From the NCBI RefSeq assembly GCF_900167915.1, contig NZ_FUYM01000009.1:62001-126000 (forward strand): a DNA stretch of 64,000 nt, written 5' to 3'. Shown here piece by piece: positions 25,837-34,968 of this stretch; position 1 is the first letter of the stretch, and each line of letters begins with the position of its first letter. The stretch is from Rhizorhabdus histidinilytica. Its GTDB lineage: Bacteria > Pseudomonadota > Alphaproteobacteria > Sphingomonadales > Sphingomonadaceae. A program made the position numbers and the translations under genes. A model generated the notes under the pieces. The model was given only the letters and a program-made list of their open reading frames with translations. It was not told where the DNA came from and ran no database searches.

Positions 25837-26034
25837 ATGCCGAACGACGACAGCCCTTCGCTTTCCGTGGATCGTCGCCTCGCCCTGGCCGGCGCGATGC
25901 TGATGGTCGCCCTCCCCCTCGACCGCTCGGCAGCCGCCGAACCCGTCGGCGCCCTGCCGCAGGACGACGCGGAATTCGTCACGATCGACGGCTGGGTGCT
26001 GCGGCGCGACGACCTGGTCCGTCACGGCGGATGA
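25837..26034 (+). CDS. Small exported protein with Tat-like N-terminus
   Basis: A 65-residue protein starting at an ATG preceded by GGAAAGTGGGAAAAG. The N-terminus VDRRLALAGAMLMVAL followed by DRSAAAEP looks like a Tat-type or Sec signal peptide, leaving about 30 mature residues (DDAEFVTIDGWVLRRDDLVR). Its stop overlaps the start of the GMC-type oxidoreductase by 4 bases. No family is recognised. The coupling resembles dehydrogenases that carry a small Tat-targeted partner, but this one is much shorter than those. Confidence 0.6.
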   Translation: MPNDDSPSLSVDRRLALAGAMLMVALPLDRSAAAEPVGALPQDDAEFVTIDGWVLRRDDLVRHGG

Positions 26035-27482
26035 TCATCGACTTCAATAGCGAGACGCAGCGGCTCGACGACCGCGTCTACGACGTGGCCATCGCGGGCG
26101 GCGGCCCGGCCGGGATCAGCATCGCGCTCGCGCTCGCCGCGGCAGGGCGCTCGGTCGCGCTGATCGAAGGCGGCGGGCTCGACTTCAGCGAAGCTTCGCA
26201 GGCGAGCTACCGGGGCAGCCTGTCGGGCGCCGCCTACGGCCCGCTCGACGGCACGCGCCTGCGCTATCTCGGCGGCACATCGAACCACTGGACGGGCCGG
26301 TGCGGGGCGTTCGATCCGATCGACTTCGCGCCGCGCCGCAACCGCATCCTCCCCGGCTGGCCGATCGGGCGCGATGAAGTCTACCGCTTCGCGACGCAGG
26401 CGCGCACCATACTCGACCTGCCCCGGCCGCCGTTCCGGGCCGCGCGGCCGACACCGCTGCCCAGCAGATATTTCCGCCTGACCGAATTCGCGATGAGCCC
26501 GCCGACCCGCTTCCTCGGGAAATATCGCGAGCGGCTGCGCGCGGACCGGCGGATCGACTGCTATATCAACGCCAATCTCGTCCGGATCGGCGCGAACCAA
26601 AGCGGCGGCCATGTCGACGGCTATGACGTCCGCAACTATCGCGGCATCCGGCGCCGATTGCGGGCCCGCCGCTACGTCCTGGCGCTGGGGGCGATCGAGA
26701 ACGCCCGCATGCTGCTCAATGCGGACGACGTCATGCCGACCGGTCTCGGCAACGGCTCCGGCATGGTCGGGCGCTGCTTCATGGAGCATCTCGACGTCAA
26801 TCTCGGCAGCTTCGTGACGACCGACGAACGCTTCTGGCGCGCTGGGCCGGTGGGCTTCAATCCCTCGGTGGCGCTGATGCGGCAGCATGGGATCAGCAAC
26901 GGCATCGTCTCGCTGACGCCGTCCATCAAGCCGCGCTATTACGGCCGGGCGGCCTTCCTGCGCGAGTGGATCAGCGGACCGGGCTGCCGGATCAATCCCG
27001 ACTGGACCCGCAAGATCACCGGATCCTATTGCCCCGGCGACAATATCGTCACGTCGATGATCGAACAGATCGCCAATCCGGAGAGCCGGGTCCGGCTGAC
27101 CGGCGAACGCGACGCGTTCGGCCTTCGCCGGATCGACCTCCACTGGTCGATCCACCGCAACGACATCGCCACGATCGAGATATTGGCGCGCGAGGTTGCG
27201 AAGGACCTCGCCCGCATGGACATCGCCCGGATGAAGATCGCGCCAGAGGTGCTCGGCCGCAGGATCAGCTCCTTCGGGGTCCAGTCGCACCATATGGGCA
27301 CGACACGCATGTCGGCCGACCCGCGCTTCGGCGTGGTCGATGCGCGGCAGAAGGTGCACGGCATCGACAATCTCTACGTCGCGGGGTCGAGCGTCTATCC
27401 GACCGGTGGCGCGATCAATCCGACCTTCACCCTGGTGGCGATGTCGCTGCGGCTGGCCGACCATCTGGCGGCATTGTCCTGA
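26031..27482 (+). CDS. GMC-type FAD-dependent oxidoreductase
   Basis: A 483-residue flavoprotein. The FAD site is VAIAGGGPAGISIALALA, with YLGGTSNHWTGRCGAFD next and the C-terminal catalytic region SHHMGTTRMSADPRFGVVD and GSSVYPTGGAINPT. It acts on an unknown alcohol or sugar. Overlap with the small Tat-like gene upstream suggests joint export. A paralogue sits at 36650-38290, sharing the MGTTRMS box. It lies in the polysaccharide cluster, where it could modify a sugar or lipid. Confidence 0.88.
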   Translation: MIIDFNSETQRLDDRVYDVAIAGGGPAGISIALALAAAGRSVALIEGGGLDFSEASQASYRGSLSGAAYGPLDGTRLRYLGGTSNHWTGRCGAFDPIDFAPRRNRILPGWPIGRDEVYRFATQARTILDLPRPPFRAARPTPLPSRYFRLTEFAMSPPTRFLGKYRERLRADRRIDCYINANLVRIGANQSGGHVDGYDVRNYRGIRRRLRARRYVLALGAIENARMLLNADDVMPTGLGNGSGMVGRCFMEHLDVNLGSFVTTDERFWRAGPVGFNPSVALMRQHGISNGIVSLTPSIKPRYYGRAAFLREWISGPGCRINPDWTRKITGSYCPGDNIVTSMIEQIANPESRVRLTGERDAFGLRRIDLHWSIHRNDIATIEILAREVAKDLARMDIARMKIAPEVLGRRISSFGVQSHHMGTTRMSADPRFGVVDARQKVHGIDNLYVAGSSVYPTGGAINPTFTLVAMSLRLADHLAALS

Positions 27483-27488
27483 CGCCCC

Positions 27489-28994
27489 TCAGCGCAGCGC
27501 CGGCAATTTCTCACCCTCGACCTCGGGCAACGTCGCGACCAGCGGGGCGGGCTTAGCGATCCTCCGCGCCGCATCATGCGCGCGGGCGACTTCGAAGCGC
27601 AGCGCGATCAGCACGGCCGCGACGACGAAGCTCATCTGCATCGGCGCGGCCCAGCTGCTCATCAGCGCGAGCGAGACGAGCAAAGCCGCCTGGATGGCGA
27701 CCAACGCCTGGGCGAGCAGCAATTGCTCGCGGTCAGGCCGCATCCGGCGGATCGACGGATAATGGAGGAAGGTGGAGAGCAGGAAGACGGCGAAGGGGAG
27801 CAACGACACCACACCGCCCTGGACGACGATCGCGAGATAGGTGTTGACGAGATCGACGATGCCCTGCCCCTGGATGAAGGCATCGAGCAACCCCTGCTGG
27901 ATCGCTTCCCTATAGCCGAACCACACGCCATGGCCCAGCGCGCGGGGGACGCCGGTGACAAGCTCGAGCCGGTAGAGGGTCGACAGGCGCGCCTCGTCAT
28001 GCCCGAGGATCGGCAGGGTGGTGATGACGGCCAGCCCCGCCAGCGGCATCAGCACCGCGAGCATGTAGCGCCCGCGCAGCGTCTGGAAGACCATGATCCC
28101 CACGGCGATCGCGACCATTCCCGATCGCGAGAGGGTCGAGGCGAGCCCGAGAAGGGCGGCGAAGCCCAGCGCGAGCATCGGCCCCGAGCGCCCGCGGGCC
28201 TGATAGAGCGCCCAGGCCGCGGTCGCCGCGAGGCCGAGCATGGCGCCCCCGGTCAGCGGATGGGCATAGGGGCCATAGGCCCGCGCGATGCCGCCCCGCT
28301 CGAGCCAGGTGGTGGGCATGTCGATCGTCCACAGGTCGCCCTTGACCCAGGCGATCCCGGCATAGAGCGGCCAGCGCCGCACGGTTTCGAAGATGCACAG
28401 CAAGCTCGCCGCCGCCGCGCCGAACAGAAGCAACCGCAACACGAGTTCGGGGCGAGCGATCCGGACGCGCGACAGGACGTGAAAGGTCAGCATGTAAGGG
28501 ATGAAATAGTTCACCACGTTGCGCGCGATGCCGCTCGGCGGCGCCCGCAGCGAGACGCAGACGCAGAAGGTCAGCAGGAAGGCGAGCATGTAGAGATCGG
28601 TCATCACGAAGCGGCGGCGCTGGTGATGTTCGGGGTGGAGCAGATAGCCGGCGAGCAGCGCGCCGGCGAAGGACAGGAAGGGAGTGAGCGGCGCGATATA
28701 GGCGCCCGCCACCGCGAGCAACGATCCCGCCGCCGGCGCCCAGAAGAAGAAGAACAGATAGGTGGCCGACATCGGCACCCGCTTGTCGAAGCTGGCGACC
28801 ATGACCAGCAGGAAGCCGATCTGGGTCAGCACCATCGGCGCGGCGCTCAGCATAAGGCAAGCCATCACTCCGCCGCCGATCACCAGCCGTGCGGCATAGA
28901 CCTTCTCCCACCGCTCGCGGACGAGCATCGTCGCCGGCAGGGTGGCCAGGCCCAGCAGGGCGCAGATCACGACGGCGTTCTTCCAGAGAAACAT
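27489..28994 (-). CDS. O-antigen ligase / Wzy-type polymerase family membrane protein
   Basis: A 501-residue membrane protein with around 11-12 helices. The large periplasmic loop (TTWLERGGIARAYGPYAHPL to STLSRSG) and GHGVWFGYREA region fit the Wzy_C/WaaL group, which polymerise or ligate undecaprenyl-linked glycans. Which of the two it does cannot be told from sequence; being next to a flippase and glycosyltransferases favours exopolysaccharide polymerase. It converges on the GMC gene with a 6-base gap. Confidence 0.85.
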   Translation of the reverse strand: MFLWKNAVVICALLGLATLPATMLVRERWEKVYAARLVIGGGVMACLMLSAAPMVLTQIGFLLVMVASFDKRVPMSATYLFFFFWAPAAGSLLAVAGAYIAPLTPFLSFAGALLAGYLLHPEHHQRRRFVMTDLYMLAFLLTFCVCVSLRAPPSGIARNVVNYFIPYMLTFHVLSRVRIARPELVLRLLLFGAAAASLLCIFETVRRWPLYAGIAWVKGDLWTIDMPTTWLERGGIARAYGPYAHPLTGGAMLGLAATAAWALYQARGRSGPMLALGFAALLGLASTLSRSGMVAIAVGIMVFQTLRGRYMLAVLMPLAGLAVITTLPILGHDEARLSTLYRLELVTGVPRALGHGVWFGYREAIQQGLLDAFIQGQGIVDLVNTYLAIVVQGGVVSLLPFAVFLLSTFLHYPSIRRMRPDREQLLLAQALVAIQAALLVSLALMSSWAAPMQMSFVVAAVLIALRFEVARAHDAARRIAKPAPLVATLPEVEGEKLPALR

Positions 28995-29101
28995 CGATCA
29001 CCATCGCCCCGAGGAAATGCACCTCCCTAATCCCGTCCTTCGCGTCCCGCGTAAAGAAGGAATGGCTTGATCCGTCCGCCATCTCACCCCAAATGGCGCT
29101 C

Positions 29102-29671
29102 ATGCTGATCGAAACCGAACCGACCCCCAATCCGGCGACGCTCAAATTCCTCCCCGGGCGCACGGTGATGACGACGGGGACCCGCGATTTCGCCGATCCG
29201 GACGAGGCGTCTGCCTCTCCGCTCGCCGAGGCGCTGTTCTCGCTGGGCGATGTGACCGGCGTCTTCTTCGGCCGCGACTTCGTTTCGGTGACGGCGGCCG
29301 AGGGGGTCGAGTGGACCGGGCTCAAGCCGCAGGTACTCGGCGTCCTGCTCGATCATTTCTCGTCCGAGGCGCCGCTGTTCACCGGCGGCAGCGCAGCCGA
29401 GATCGCGATCGACGACGGCGACTTCACCGACGACCCGGCCGACGCCGACATCGTCGCGCAGATCAAGGATCTGATCGATACGCGGGTCCGCCCGGCAGTA
29501 GCGCGCGACGGCGGAGACATCGTCTATCGTGGGTTCCAGCGGGGCACTGTCTACCTGTCGATGCAGGGCGCCTGTTCAGGCTGCCCATCGTCGGCCGCGA
29601 CGCTCAAGCAGGGCATCGAGACCCTGCTGAAGCATTATGTGCCCGAGGTGACCGAGGTCCGCGCCGCCTGA
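29102..29671 (+). CDS. NifU-family Fe-S scaffold protein (Nfu)
   Basis: A 189-residue protein with the Nfu N-terminal domain (PNPATLKFLPG) and a C-terminal NifU domain whose cluster ligands are CSGC in GACSGCPSSAATLK. It assembles and delivers Fe-S clusters. The ATG at 29102 matches family starts (MLIETEPTPNPAT); another at 29093 adds three residues. It starts a plus-strand run through nitroreductase, tsaB and rimI, probably one operon. Confidence 0.93.
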   Translation: MLIETEPTPNPATLKFLPGRTVMTTGTRDFADPDEASASPLAEALFSLGDVTGVFFGRDFVSVTAAEGVEWTGLKPQVLGVLLDHFSSEAPLFTGGSAAEIAIDDGDFTDDPADADIVAQIKDLIDTRVRPAVARDGGDIVYRGFQRGTVYLSMQGACSGCPSSAATLKQGIETLLKHYVPEVTEVRAA

Positions 29672-29709
29672 TCGCGCGGCGTGGAGTGATGAAGAGGGGA
29701 ATTGAAAGC

Positions 29710-30315
29710 ATGGCCGAACCATTGTCCGAGCAGGGACGCGACCTGCTCTTCCGCGAGGCGCGCTCCTATAACGGCTATCTCGACAAGCCGGTCGGCGAGG
29801 ACCAGCTCCGCCAGATCTGGGACCTGATGAAGTTCGGCCCGACCTCCGCCAACCTGTTCCCGGCCCGGATCGTCTGGTGCGTCAGCCAGGAGGCCAAGGA
29901 GAAGCTGGCCGGGCTCGCGTCGGGCACCAATGCGGCGAAGATCCGCACGGCGCCGGTGACGGCGATCATCGGCATGGACATGGCCTTCTACGACCATGCC
30001 CCCCGCCTCTTCCCGGTCTCGGACGCCCGCTCCTGGTTCATGGACGCGGACGGCGCCCCCAACGCGCCGCTGGTCCAGGTGACGGCGATGCGCAACAGCT
30101 CGCTCCAGGGCGCCTATTTCATCTTCGCGGCGCGCGCCCTGGGCCTCGACACCGGCCCGATGTCGGGCTTCGACAACGACGCGGTCGACGCGGCCTTCTT
30201 CGCCGGCACCACCGTCAAGTCCAACTTCATCTCGACGCTCGGCTATGGCGACCCGGCCACGATCTTCGATCGCCTGCCCCGCCCGGCGTTCGAGGAGTTC
30301 ACCAGGATCGCCTGA
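29710..30315 (+). CDS. Nitroreductase family protein, RutE-like
   Basis: A 201-residue FMN-dependent nitroreductase-fold enzyme close to RutE (3-hydroxypropanoate dehydrogenase/malonic semialdehyde reductase). Features are YNGYLDKPVGEDQLRQI, GPTSANLFPARIV, and the end region STLGYGDPATIFDRLPR. No other rut gene is in the window, so a role in pyrimidine breakdown is uncertain. A GAGGGGA ribosome site precedes the ATG. Confidence 0.87.
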   Translation: MAEPLSEQGRDLLFREARSYNGYLDKPVGEDQLRQIWDLMKFGPTSANLFPARIVWCVSQEAKEKLAGLASGTNAAKIRTAPVTAIIGMDMAFYDHAPRLFPVSDARSWFMDADGAPNAPLVQVTAMRNSSLQGAYFIFAARALGLDTGPMSGFDNDAVDAAFFAGTTVKSNFISTLGYGDPATIFDRLPRPAFEEFTRIA

Positions 30316-30321
30316 CCCGGA

Positions 30322-30942
30322 ATGTCGCGCGCGCTCGTTATCGACACCGCCACCGCGGCCTGTTCGGTGGCCCTGATCGAGGATGGCGCGATCGTTGCCG
30401 AGGCGCACGACGTCGTCGGCCGCGGCCATGCCGAACGGCTGATGCCGATGATTGCCGCCCTGCCCGGCGGCGGGCGCGCCGATGCGATCCTGGTCGATTG
30501 CGGCCCGGGCAGCTTCACCGGCGTCCGCGTGGGCCTCGCCGCAGCTCGCGCGCTCGCGCTCGGCTGGGGGATTCCGGTCCACGGCTATTCGTCGATGGCG
30601 GCGATCGCCGCCGCCGGGGCGACAGAGGCAGAGGGCGAGGCCTCGATCGGCGTCGCCCTGATCGGCGGCCATGGCGAGCTGTTCGTCCAGCGCTATGCGA
30701 CCGCACCGCTCGCCGCGCTGTCCGAGCTCGCCTCGCTCCCGCCCGCCGCAGCGGCCGCCGCGGTGGCCGATGCCCATATCTTCGGATCGGGCGCCGACCA
30801 GCTCGTCGCCGCGCGCGGCAGCGGCGTGGCGCATGACCGGCTGCCCCGCGCGGCCGAGGCGATCGCGCTGCCGCCCGCCCTCGCCCAGCTTCCGCCAAGC
30901 CCCATCTACGGCCGCGGCGCCGACGCGAAGCCCGCGGCATGA
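30322..30942 (+). CDS. tsaB: tRNA threonylcarbamoyladenosine biosynthesis protein TsaB
   Basis: A 206-residue ASKHA-fold protein with VIDTATAACSVALIE and VDCGPGSFTGVRVGLAAA, the signature of TsaB. With TsaD, TsaC and TsaE it makes the t6A modification at position 37 of ANN-reading tRNAs. It overlaps rimI by 4 bases (ATGA). Confidence 0.94.
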   Translation: MSRALVIDTATAACSVALIEDGAIVAEAHDVVGRGHAERLMPMIAALPGGGRADAILVDCGPGSFTGVRVGLAAARALALGWGIPVHGYSSMAAIAAAGATEAEGEASIGVALIGGHGELFVQRYATAPLAALSELASLPPAAAAAAVADAHIFGSGADQLVAARGSGVAHDRLPRAAEAIALPPALAQLPPSPIYGRGADAKPAA

Positions 30943-31400
30943 GCGGGCTGGTCATCGAGGAGATCGGCTTCGACGGCATCGACGCGGTGATGACGGTGAT
31001 GAACCGCGCGTTCGATCCAGGCTATGGCGAGGCCTGGACCGAGCCCCAGCTCCTGTCGATGATGGCGATGCCCGGCACCTGGCTGTCGCTCGCAAGGATC
31101 GGGGACGTCCCCGCCGGCTTCGCGCTCAATCGGCTGATCGCCGACGAAGCCGAGCTGCTGCTGCTCGCGGTCGCGCCCGAAAGCCGCCGCCTCGGCATCG
31201 CCTCCGCACTGATCGCGCGATCGTTCGACTTGCTACGCCTCCGTAATGGAGTGCGTCTTCACCTTGAAGTGCGCCACAATAATCCAGCAATCGAACTATA
31301 CAAAAAGGCGGGATTCCGCGCCGTCGGCCGTCGCCCTGCTTATTATCGCGCCACAGATGGACAAATGCACGACGCCTTAACCTTATCTTGTCCCGTTTGA
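30939..31400 (+). CDS. rimI: Ribosomal protein alanine N-acetyltransferase (RimI)
   Basis: A 153-residue GNAT-fold acetyltransferase. The acetyl-CoA loop is APESRRLGIASALI and the C-terminal part has LEVRHNNPAIELYKKAGF. RimI acetylates the N-terminal Ala of S18. Directly downstream of tsaB as in most proteobacteria; the mucR gene follows 131 bases later. Confidence 0.93.
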   Translation: MSGLVIEEIGFDGIDAVMTVMNRAFDPGYGEAWTEPQLLSMMAMPGTWLSLARIGDVPAGFALNRLIADEAELLLLAVAPESRRLGIASALIARSFDLLRLRNGVRLHLEVRHNNPAIELYKKAGFRAVGRRPAYYRATDGQMHDALTLSCPV

Positions 31401-31531
31401 ACTGGTTTGACAGGTCATTTCTCGCGAAACGAGTTGCAATTCGGCCCGAATGAGAGCAGAGGCCCGAAATTGAGTGGGCGCAGGGGTGCTCAAAGACTAG
31501 CCTCGTGATATTTTTGAATAAGGATTGCATC

Positions 31532-31945
31532 ATGTCGGACAATAATGGGCTCACCGAGACGTTGATTGCTTTGACCGCGGACATCGTTTCCGCGCATGTC
31601 AGCAACAATAGTGTCGCCGTTTCCGATCTTCCGCAGCTGATTCAGAACGTCCACAATGCGCTGGCGTCGCTTGGCGACGAGGTGGCGGAGCCGGAAGTGA
31701 AGCAGGAGCCCGCCGTCTCGATCCGCGCCTCGATCAAGCCCGACTACATCGTCTGCCTGGAGGACGGCAAGAAGCTGAAGATGCTCAAGCGCCACCTGAT
31801 GACCCATTATCAGATGACGCCCGAGCAGTATCGCGCCAAGTGGAACCTGCCGGCCGACTATCCGATGGTCGCCCCCAACTACGCCGAGCAGCGCCGCTCG
31901 CTCGCCAAGAAGATCGGCCTCGGCACCAAGCGCCGGACCCGCTGA
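31532..31945 (+). CDS. mucR: MucR/Ros family transcriptional regulator
   Basis: A 137-residue alphaproteobacterial zinc-finger regulator. The conserved core is RASIKPDYIVCLEDGKKLKM, with the Cys of the finger and the RHLMTHYQMTPEQYR helix supplying histidines. MucR silences or activates exopolysaccharide, motility and cell-cycle genes at AT-rich targets. It sits between rimI and fur with its own promoter gap and a strong terminator. A start at 31505 is possible, but MSDNNGLTE matches the family. Confidence 0.93.
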   Translation: MSDNNGLTETLIALTADIVSAHVSNNSVAVSDLPQLIQNVHNALASLGDEVAEPEVKQEPAVSIRASIKPDYIVCLEDGKKLKMLKRHLMTHYQMTPEQYRAKWNLPADYPMVAPNYAEQRRSLAKKIGLGTKRRTR

Positions 31946-31958
31946 TCGCGAAAACATG

Positions 31959-31993
31959 GCCCGGGGGTGGGAAAATCCCTCCCCGGGCTCTTT
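31959..31993 (+). terminator. Terminator after mucR
   Basis: GCCCGGGG (31959-31966) pairs with CCCCGGGC (31981-31988), with an inner stem GGG/CCC, followed by TCTTT. Confidence 0.8.
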
Positions 31994-32047
31994 CGGACCA
32001 ACCCGATCTTGTTTTCGCATGTGCAATACGGCTAACAAGGCGGTCCT

Positions 32048-32470
32048 ATGCCGGGCAAGATCGACATCGAACAGCTCTGCGCGGACAAGGGCCTGCGCAT
32101 CACCGAACAGCGGCGCGTGATCGCCCGCGTTCTCTCCGACGCCGAGGATCATCCCGACGTCGAGCTGCTGCACCAGCGTGCCGCCGCGATCGATCCGGGG
32201 ATCTCGATCGCCACGGTCTACCGCACCGTCCGCCTGTTCGAGGATGCCGGCATCCTCGAGCGCCACGATTTCGGCGACGGCCGCGCCCGATACGAAGCGG
32301 CGCCCGAAACCCATCACGACCATCTGATCAACGTCGAGACCGGCGAGGTGATCGAGTTCGTCGACGGCGAGCTCGAGGAATTGCAGCGCCGCATCGCCGA
32401 GAAGCTGGGCTTCCGCCTGGTCGACCATCGGCTCGAACTCTACGGCGTCTCGGCCAACCGCACGAAATAA
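32048..32470 (+). CDS. fur: Fur-family metal-responsive regulator
   Basis: A 140-residue winged-helix regulator. The DNA-binding half has DKGLRITEQRRVIARVL and GISIATVYRTVRLFEDAGI. The dimer/metal half has THHDHLINVETGEVIEFVDGELE. Alphaproteobacterial Fur proteins may respond to iron or manganese (Mur); the CxxC structural zinc pair of gamma Fur is absent here. plsC follows 7 bases downstream. Confidence 0.92.
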   Translation: MPGKIDIEQLCADKGLRITEQRRVIARVLSDAEDHPDVELLHQRAAAIDPGISIATVYRTVRLFEDAGILERHDFGDGRARYEAAPETHHDHLINVETGEVIEFVDGELEELQRRIAEKLGFRLVDHRLELYGVSANRTK

Positions 32471-32477
32471 TCCACCG

Positions 32478-33203
32478 GTGCGCCGTTCGAGAGCGATCGC
32501 GCGCGTCGTCGTCGGGCTGTCGGTCCTCGCCTTCTGCCTGGTCGGCTATGCGCTGACCTGGCCGGTGCGCCGGCGGATCGGTTGGGTTCGCTTCTTCCTG
32601 CAATGGTTCGGCGAGGCGATGGGCCTCGACGTGCGGGTCGAGGGCCGGCCGCTCGGCCGCGACGTGCTCTATGTCGCCAACCATGTGAGCTGGCTCGACA
32701 TATTGGCGCTCGGCGGGGCCACGCCGACCCGGTTCATCTCCAAGGACGACGTCGGCAGCTGGCCGCTGGTCGGGATGCTCGCGCGGATCGGGGGCACGAT
32801 CTTCATCGACCGCACCAGCCGCCGCGCCGCGCACGGCCAGGTCGACCAGCTCGGCCAGGCGCTGCTCGACCACCATCCCGTCGCACTGTTCCCGGAGGGG
32901 ACGACCGGCGACGGCCGCTCGCTCTTCCCGTTCCGCCCGGCGCTGTTCGCCTCGGTCGCGCCGCCGCCGCCCGGCATCGCCGTCCAGCCGGTCGCGATCG
33001 ACTATGACGCGGCGGCGAGCGAGATCTGCTGGACTGGCGACGAGGACCTCGGCCCCAATGCGAAGAAGGTGCTCGGCCGGCCGGGCCGGCTGCGCTGCAC
33101 GATCCGTTTCCTCGATCCGCTGCCGCCGTCGGACGACCGCAAGGCGCTGGCGGCGCGGGCCCAGGCCGCCGTCGCCGCCGCGCTCGCCCTGCCCCTGAGC
33201 TGA
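32478..33203 (+). CDS. plsC: 1-acyl-sn-glycerol-3-phosphate acyltransferase
   Basis: A 241-residue membrane-associated acyltransferase making phosphatidic acid. The N-terminal helix is [19 protein letters not shown], the catalytic HX4D is NHVSWLD and the glycerol-phosphate motif is [16 protein letters not shown]. The start is GTG, tightly spaced after fur. It forms part of the fur-plsC-miaB-phoH-ybeY run. Confidence 0.93.
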   Translation: MRRSRAIARVVVGLSVLAFCLVGYALTWPVRRRIGWVRFFLQWFGEAMGLDVRVEGRPLGRDVLYVANHVSWLDILALGGATPTRFISKDDVGSWPLVGMLARIGGTIFIDRTSRRAAHGQVDQLGQALLDHHPVALFPEGTTGDGRSLFPFRPALFASVAPPPPGIAVQPVAIDYDAAASEICWTGDEDLGPNAKKVLGRPGRLRCTIRFLDPLPPSDDRKALAARAQAAVAAALALPLS

Positions 33204-33247
33204 CGCGCATCTTTCGCATCGCCGCCGCTTCGGCTATGGGCCGCGGC

Positions 33248-34597
33248 ATGTCGCGCCCAGCCCCCAAGAGCTTTCACGTCAAGTCGTTCGGCTGCCAGAT
33301 GAACGTCTATGACGGCGCGCGCATGGCCGAGCTGCTCGAGGCGCAGGGCATGCACGCCGCCGACAGCGCCGATGCTGCCGACCTGGTCGTGCTCAACACC
33401 TGCCACATCCGCGAGAAGGCGGCCGAGAAGGTCTATTCGGACATCGGCCGGATCGTGAAGAAGGCCGCCGGCGCCGAGGAGGGCCGGTCGCGCCCGATGA
33501 TCGCCGTCGCCGGCTGCGTCGCCCAGGCCGAGGGAGCCGAGATTCCGCGCCGGGCACCCGCAGTCGACATCGTCGTCGGGCCGCAGGCCTATCACAACCT
33601 GCCCCAGCTCGTCGCCGACGCCGCCGAGGGTCGCCGCGCGCTCGACACCGACATGCCCGCCGCGTCGAAGTTCGACGCGCTGCCCAGGCGACGACGCCAG
33701 GGGCCGACCGCCTTCCTGACCGTGCAGGAGGGCTGCGACAAATTCTGCACCTATTGCGTCGTCCCCTATACGCGCGGAGCGGAGATCTCGCGGCCATGGG
33801 GTGCGATCGTCGACGAGGCGAAGGCGCTGGTCGACGCCGGCGCGCGCGAGATCACCCTGCTCGGCCAGAACGTCAACGCCTGGACGGGCGAGGACGATCG
33901 CGGCCGGGCCCAGGGGCTCGACGGGCTGATCCGCGCGCTCGACGCCCTGCCCGGCCTCGCCCGCATCCGCTACACCACCAGTCATCCCAACGACATGAGC
34001 GACGGCCTGGTCGCCGCGCATGGCGAGGTGGCGAAGCTGATGCCGTTCCTGCATCTGCCGGTGCAGGCGGGATCGGACCGCATCCTCAAGGCGATGAACC
34101 GCAGCCACGACGCCGCCGGCTATCTGCGCCTGATCGAGCGGGTCCGCGCGGCGCGGCCCGATATCGCGGTCTCGGGGGACTTCATCGTCGGCTTCCCCGG
34201 CGAGACCGACGAGGATTTCGAGGCGACCCTGGCCATCGTCCGCGCGGTCGACCACGCCCAGGCGTTCAGCTTCAAATACAGCCCGCGCCCCGGCACCCCC
34301 GCCGCGACGATGGACGGCCAGGTCGCCCCGGCGGTGATGGACGAGCGGCTGCAACGGCTCCAGGCGCTGCTCAACGAGCAGCAGCACCGTTTCAATCTCG
34401 CGACGGTCGGCCAAAGCTGCGAAGTGCTGATCGAGCGCGACGGCAAGAAGCCCGGCCAGCGGATCGGCAAGTCGCCCTGGCTCCAGTCCGTGATCGTCGA
34501 GGATGGGCCGGCGATCGGCACGCTGGTGACGGTCGACATCGTCTCGGCCGGGCCGAACAGCCTGAGCGGCGTGATCGTCGGACAAAAGGCCGCGTAG
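33248..34597 (+). CDS. miaB: tRNA-2-methylthio-N6-dimethylallyladenosine synthase MiaB
   Basis: A 449-residue methylthiotransferase. The N-terminal domain has three cluster Cys ([27 protein letters not shown]). The radical-SAM motif is [15 protein letters not shown] and a C-terminal TRAM domain follows. It makes ms2i6A at position 37 of UNN-reading tRNAs, which include the tRNA-Leu(UAA) in this window. An upstream in-frame ATG at 33236 is possible. Confidence 0.95.
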   Translation: MSRPAPKSFHVKSFGCQMNVYDGARMAELLEAQGMHAADSADAADLVVLNTCHIREKAAEKVYSDIGRIVKKAAGAEEGRSRPMIAVAGCVAQAEGAEIPRRAPAVDIVVGPQAYHNLPQLVADAAEGRRALDTDMPAASKFDALPRRRRQGPTAFLTVQEGCDKFCTYCVVPYTRGAEISRPWGAIVDEAKALVDAGAREITLLGQNVNAWTGEDDRGRAQGLDGLIRALDALPGLARIRYTTSHPNDMSDGLVAAHGEVAKLMPFLHLPVQAGSDRILKAMNRSHDAAGYLRLIERVRAARPDIAVSGDFIVGFPGETDEDFEATLAIVRAVDHAQAFSFKYSPRPGTPAATMDGQVAPAVMDERLQRLQALLNEQQHRFNLATVGQSCEVLIERDGKKPGQRIGKSPWLQSVIVEDGPAIGTLVTVDIVSAGPNSLSGVIVGQKAA

Positions 34598-34605
34598 TTT
34601 GTTTG

Positions 34606-34810
34606 GCCTCAGGCACCGGCGGTCACGTCCGTGACCTTGGCTATCCTCGCATAAGCTCGGGCGCGCGTTCGCGCTTGCGGAGCCCTGACGAGCTCCGACG
34701 CAGAACTCGTGCGGTGGAACGGGGCGCATAGCGTCCCGCAAGGCCGAACGGCCGCCCGAGCTTATGCGAGGATAGCCAAGTGCGCGGATGCGCACGCCGG
34801 CGCTTGAGGC
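34606..34810. repeat. Structured 205-bp palindromic element, copy A
   Basis: Outer arms GCCTCAGGCACCGGC (34606-34620) and GCCGGCGCTTGAGGC (34796-34810) enclose perfect 28-base inverted arms at 34636-34663 and 34753-34780 (core GGCTATCCTCGCATAAGC). Small hairpins sit between outer and middle arms, and several more lie inside. Copy B at 41878-42084 is the same element reversed. With a hairpin at 34844 this accounts for most of the 370-base miaB-phoH gap. Confidence 0.9.
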
Positions 34811-34843
34811 TACAGCGAACAGCGTCACCCAACTGCCACATCG

Positions 34844-34876
34844 GCGGTGGATAACTATGCCGGTCCACCGCTTTTG
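34844..34876 (+). terminator. Possible terminator between miaB and phoH
   Basis: GCGGTGG (34844-34850) pairs with CCACCGC (34865-34871) followed by TTTT. The loop is long (14 bases), so strength is uncertain. Confidence 0.4.
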
Positions 34877-34968
34877 CTCTTCGCATGGGTCGAAATGCGC
34901 GTAGGATCGTTGACACCCGACGACACCCCGTCAGGGGGTCGATAAAGGAAAGGAAACTGCCGCTCCTT

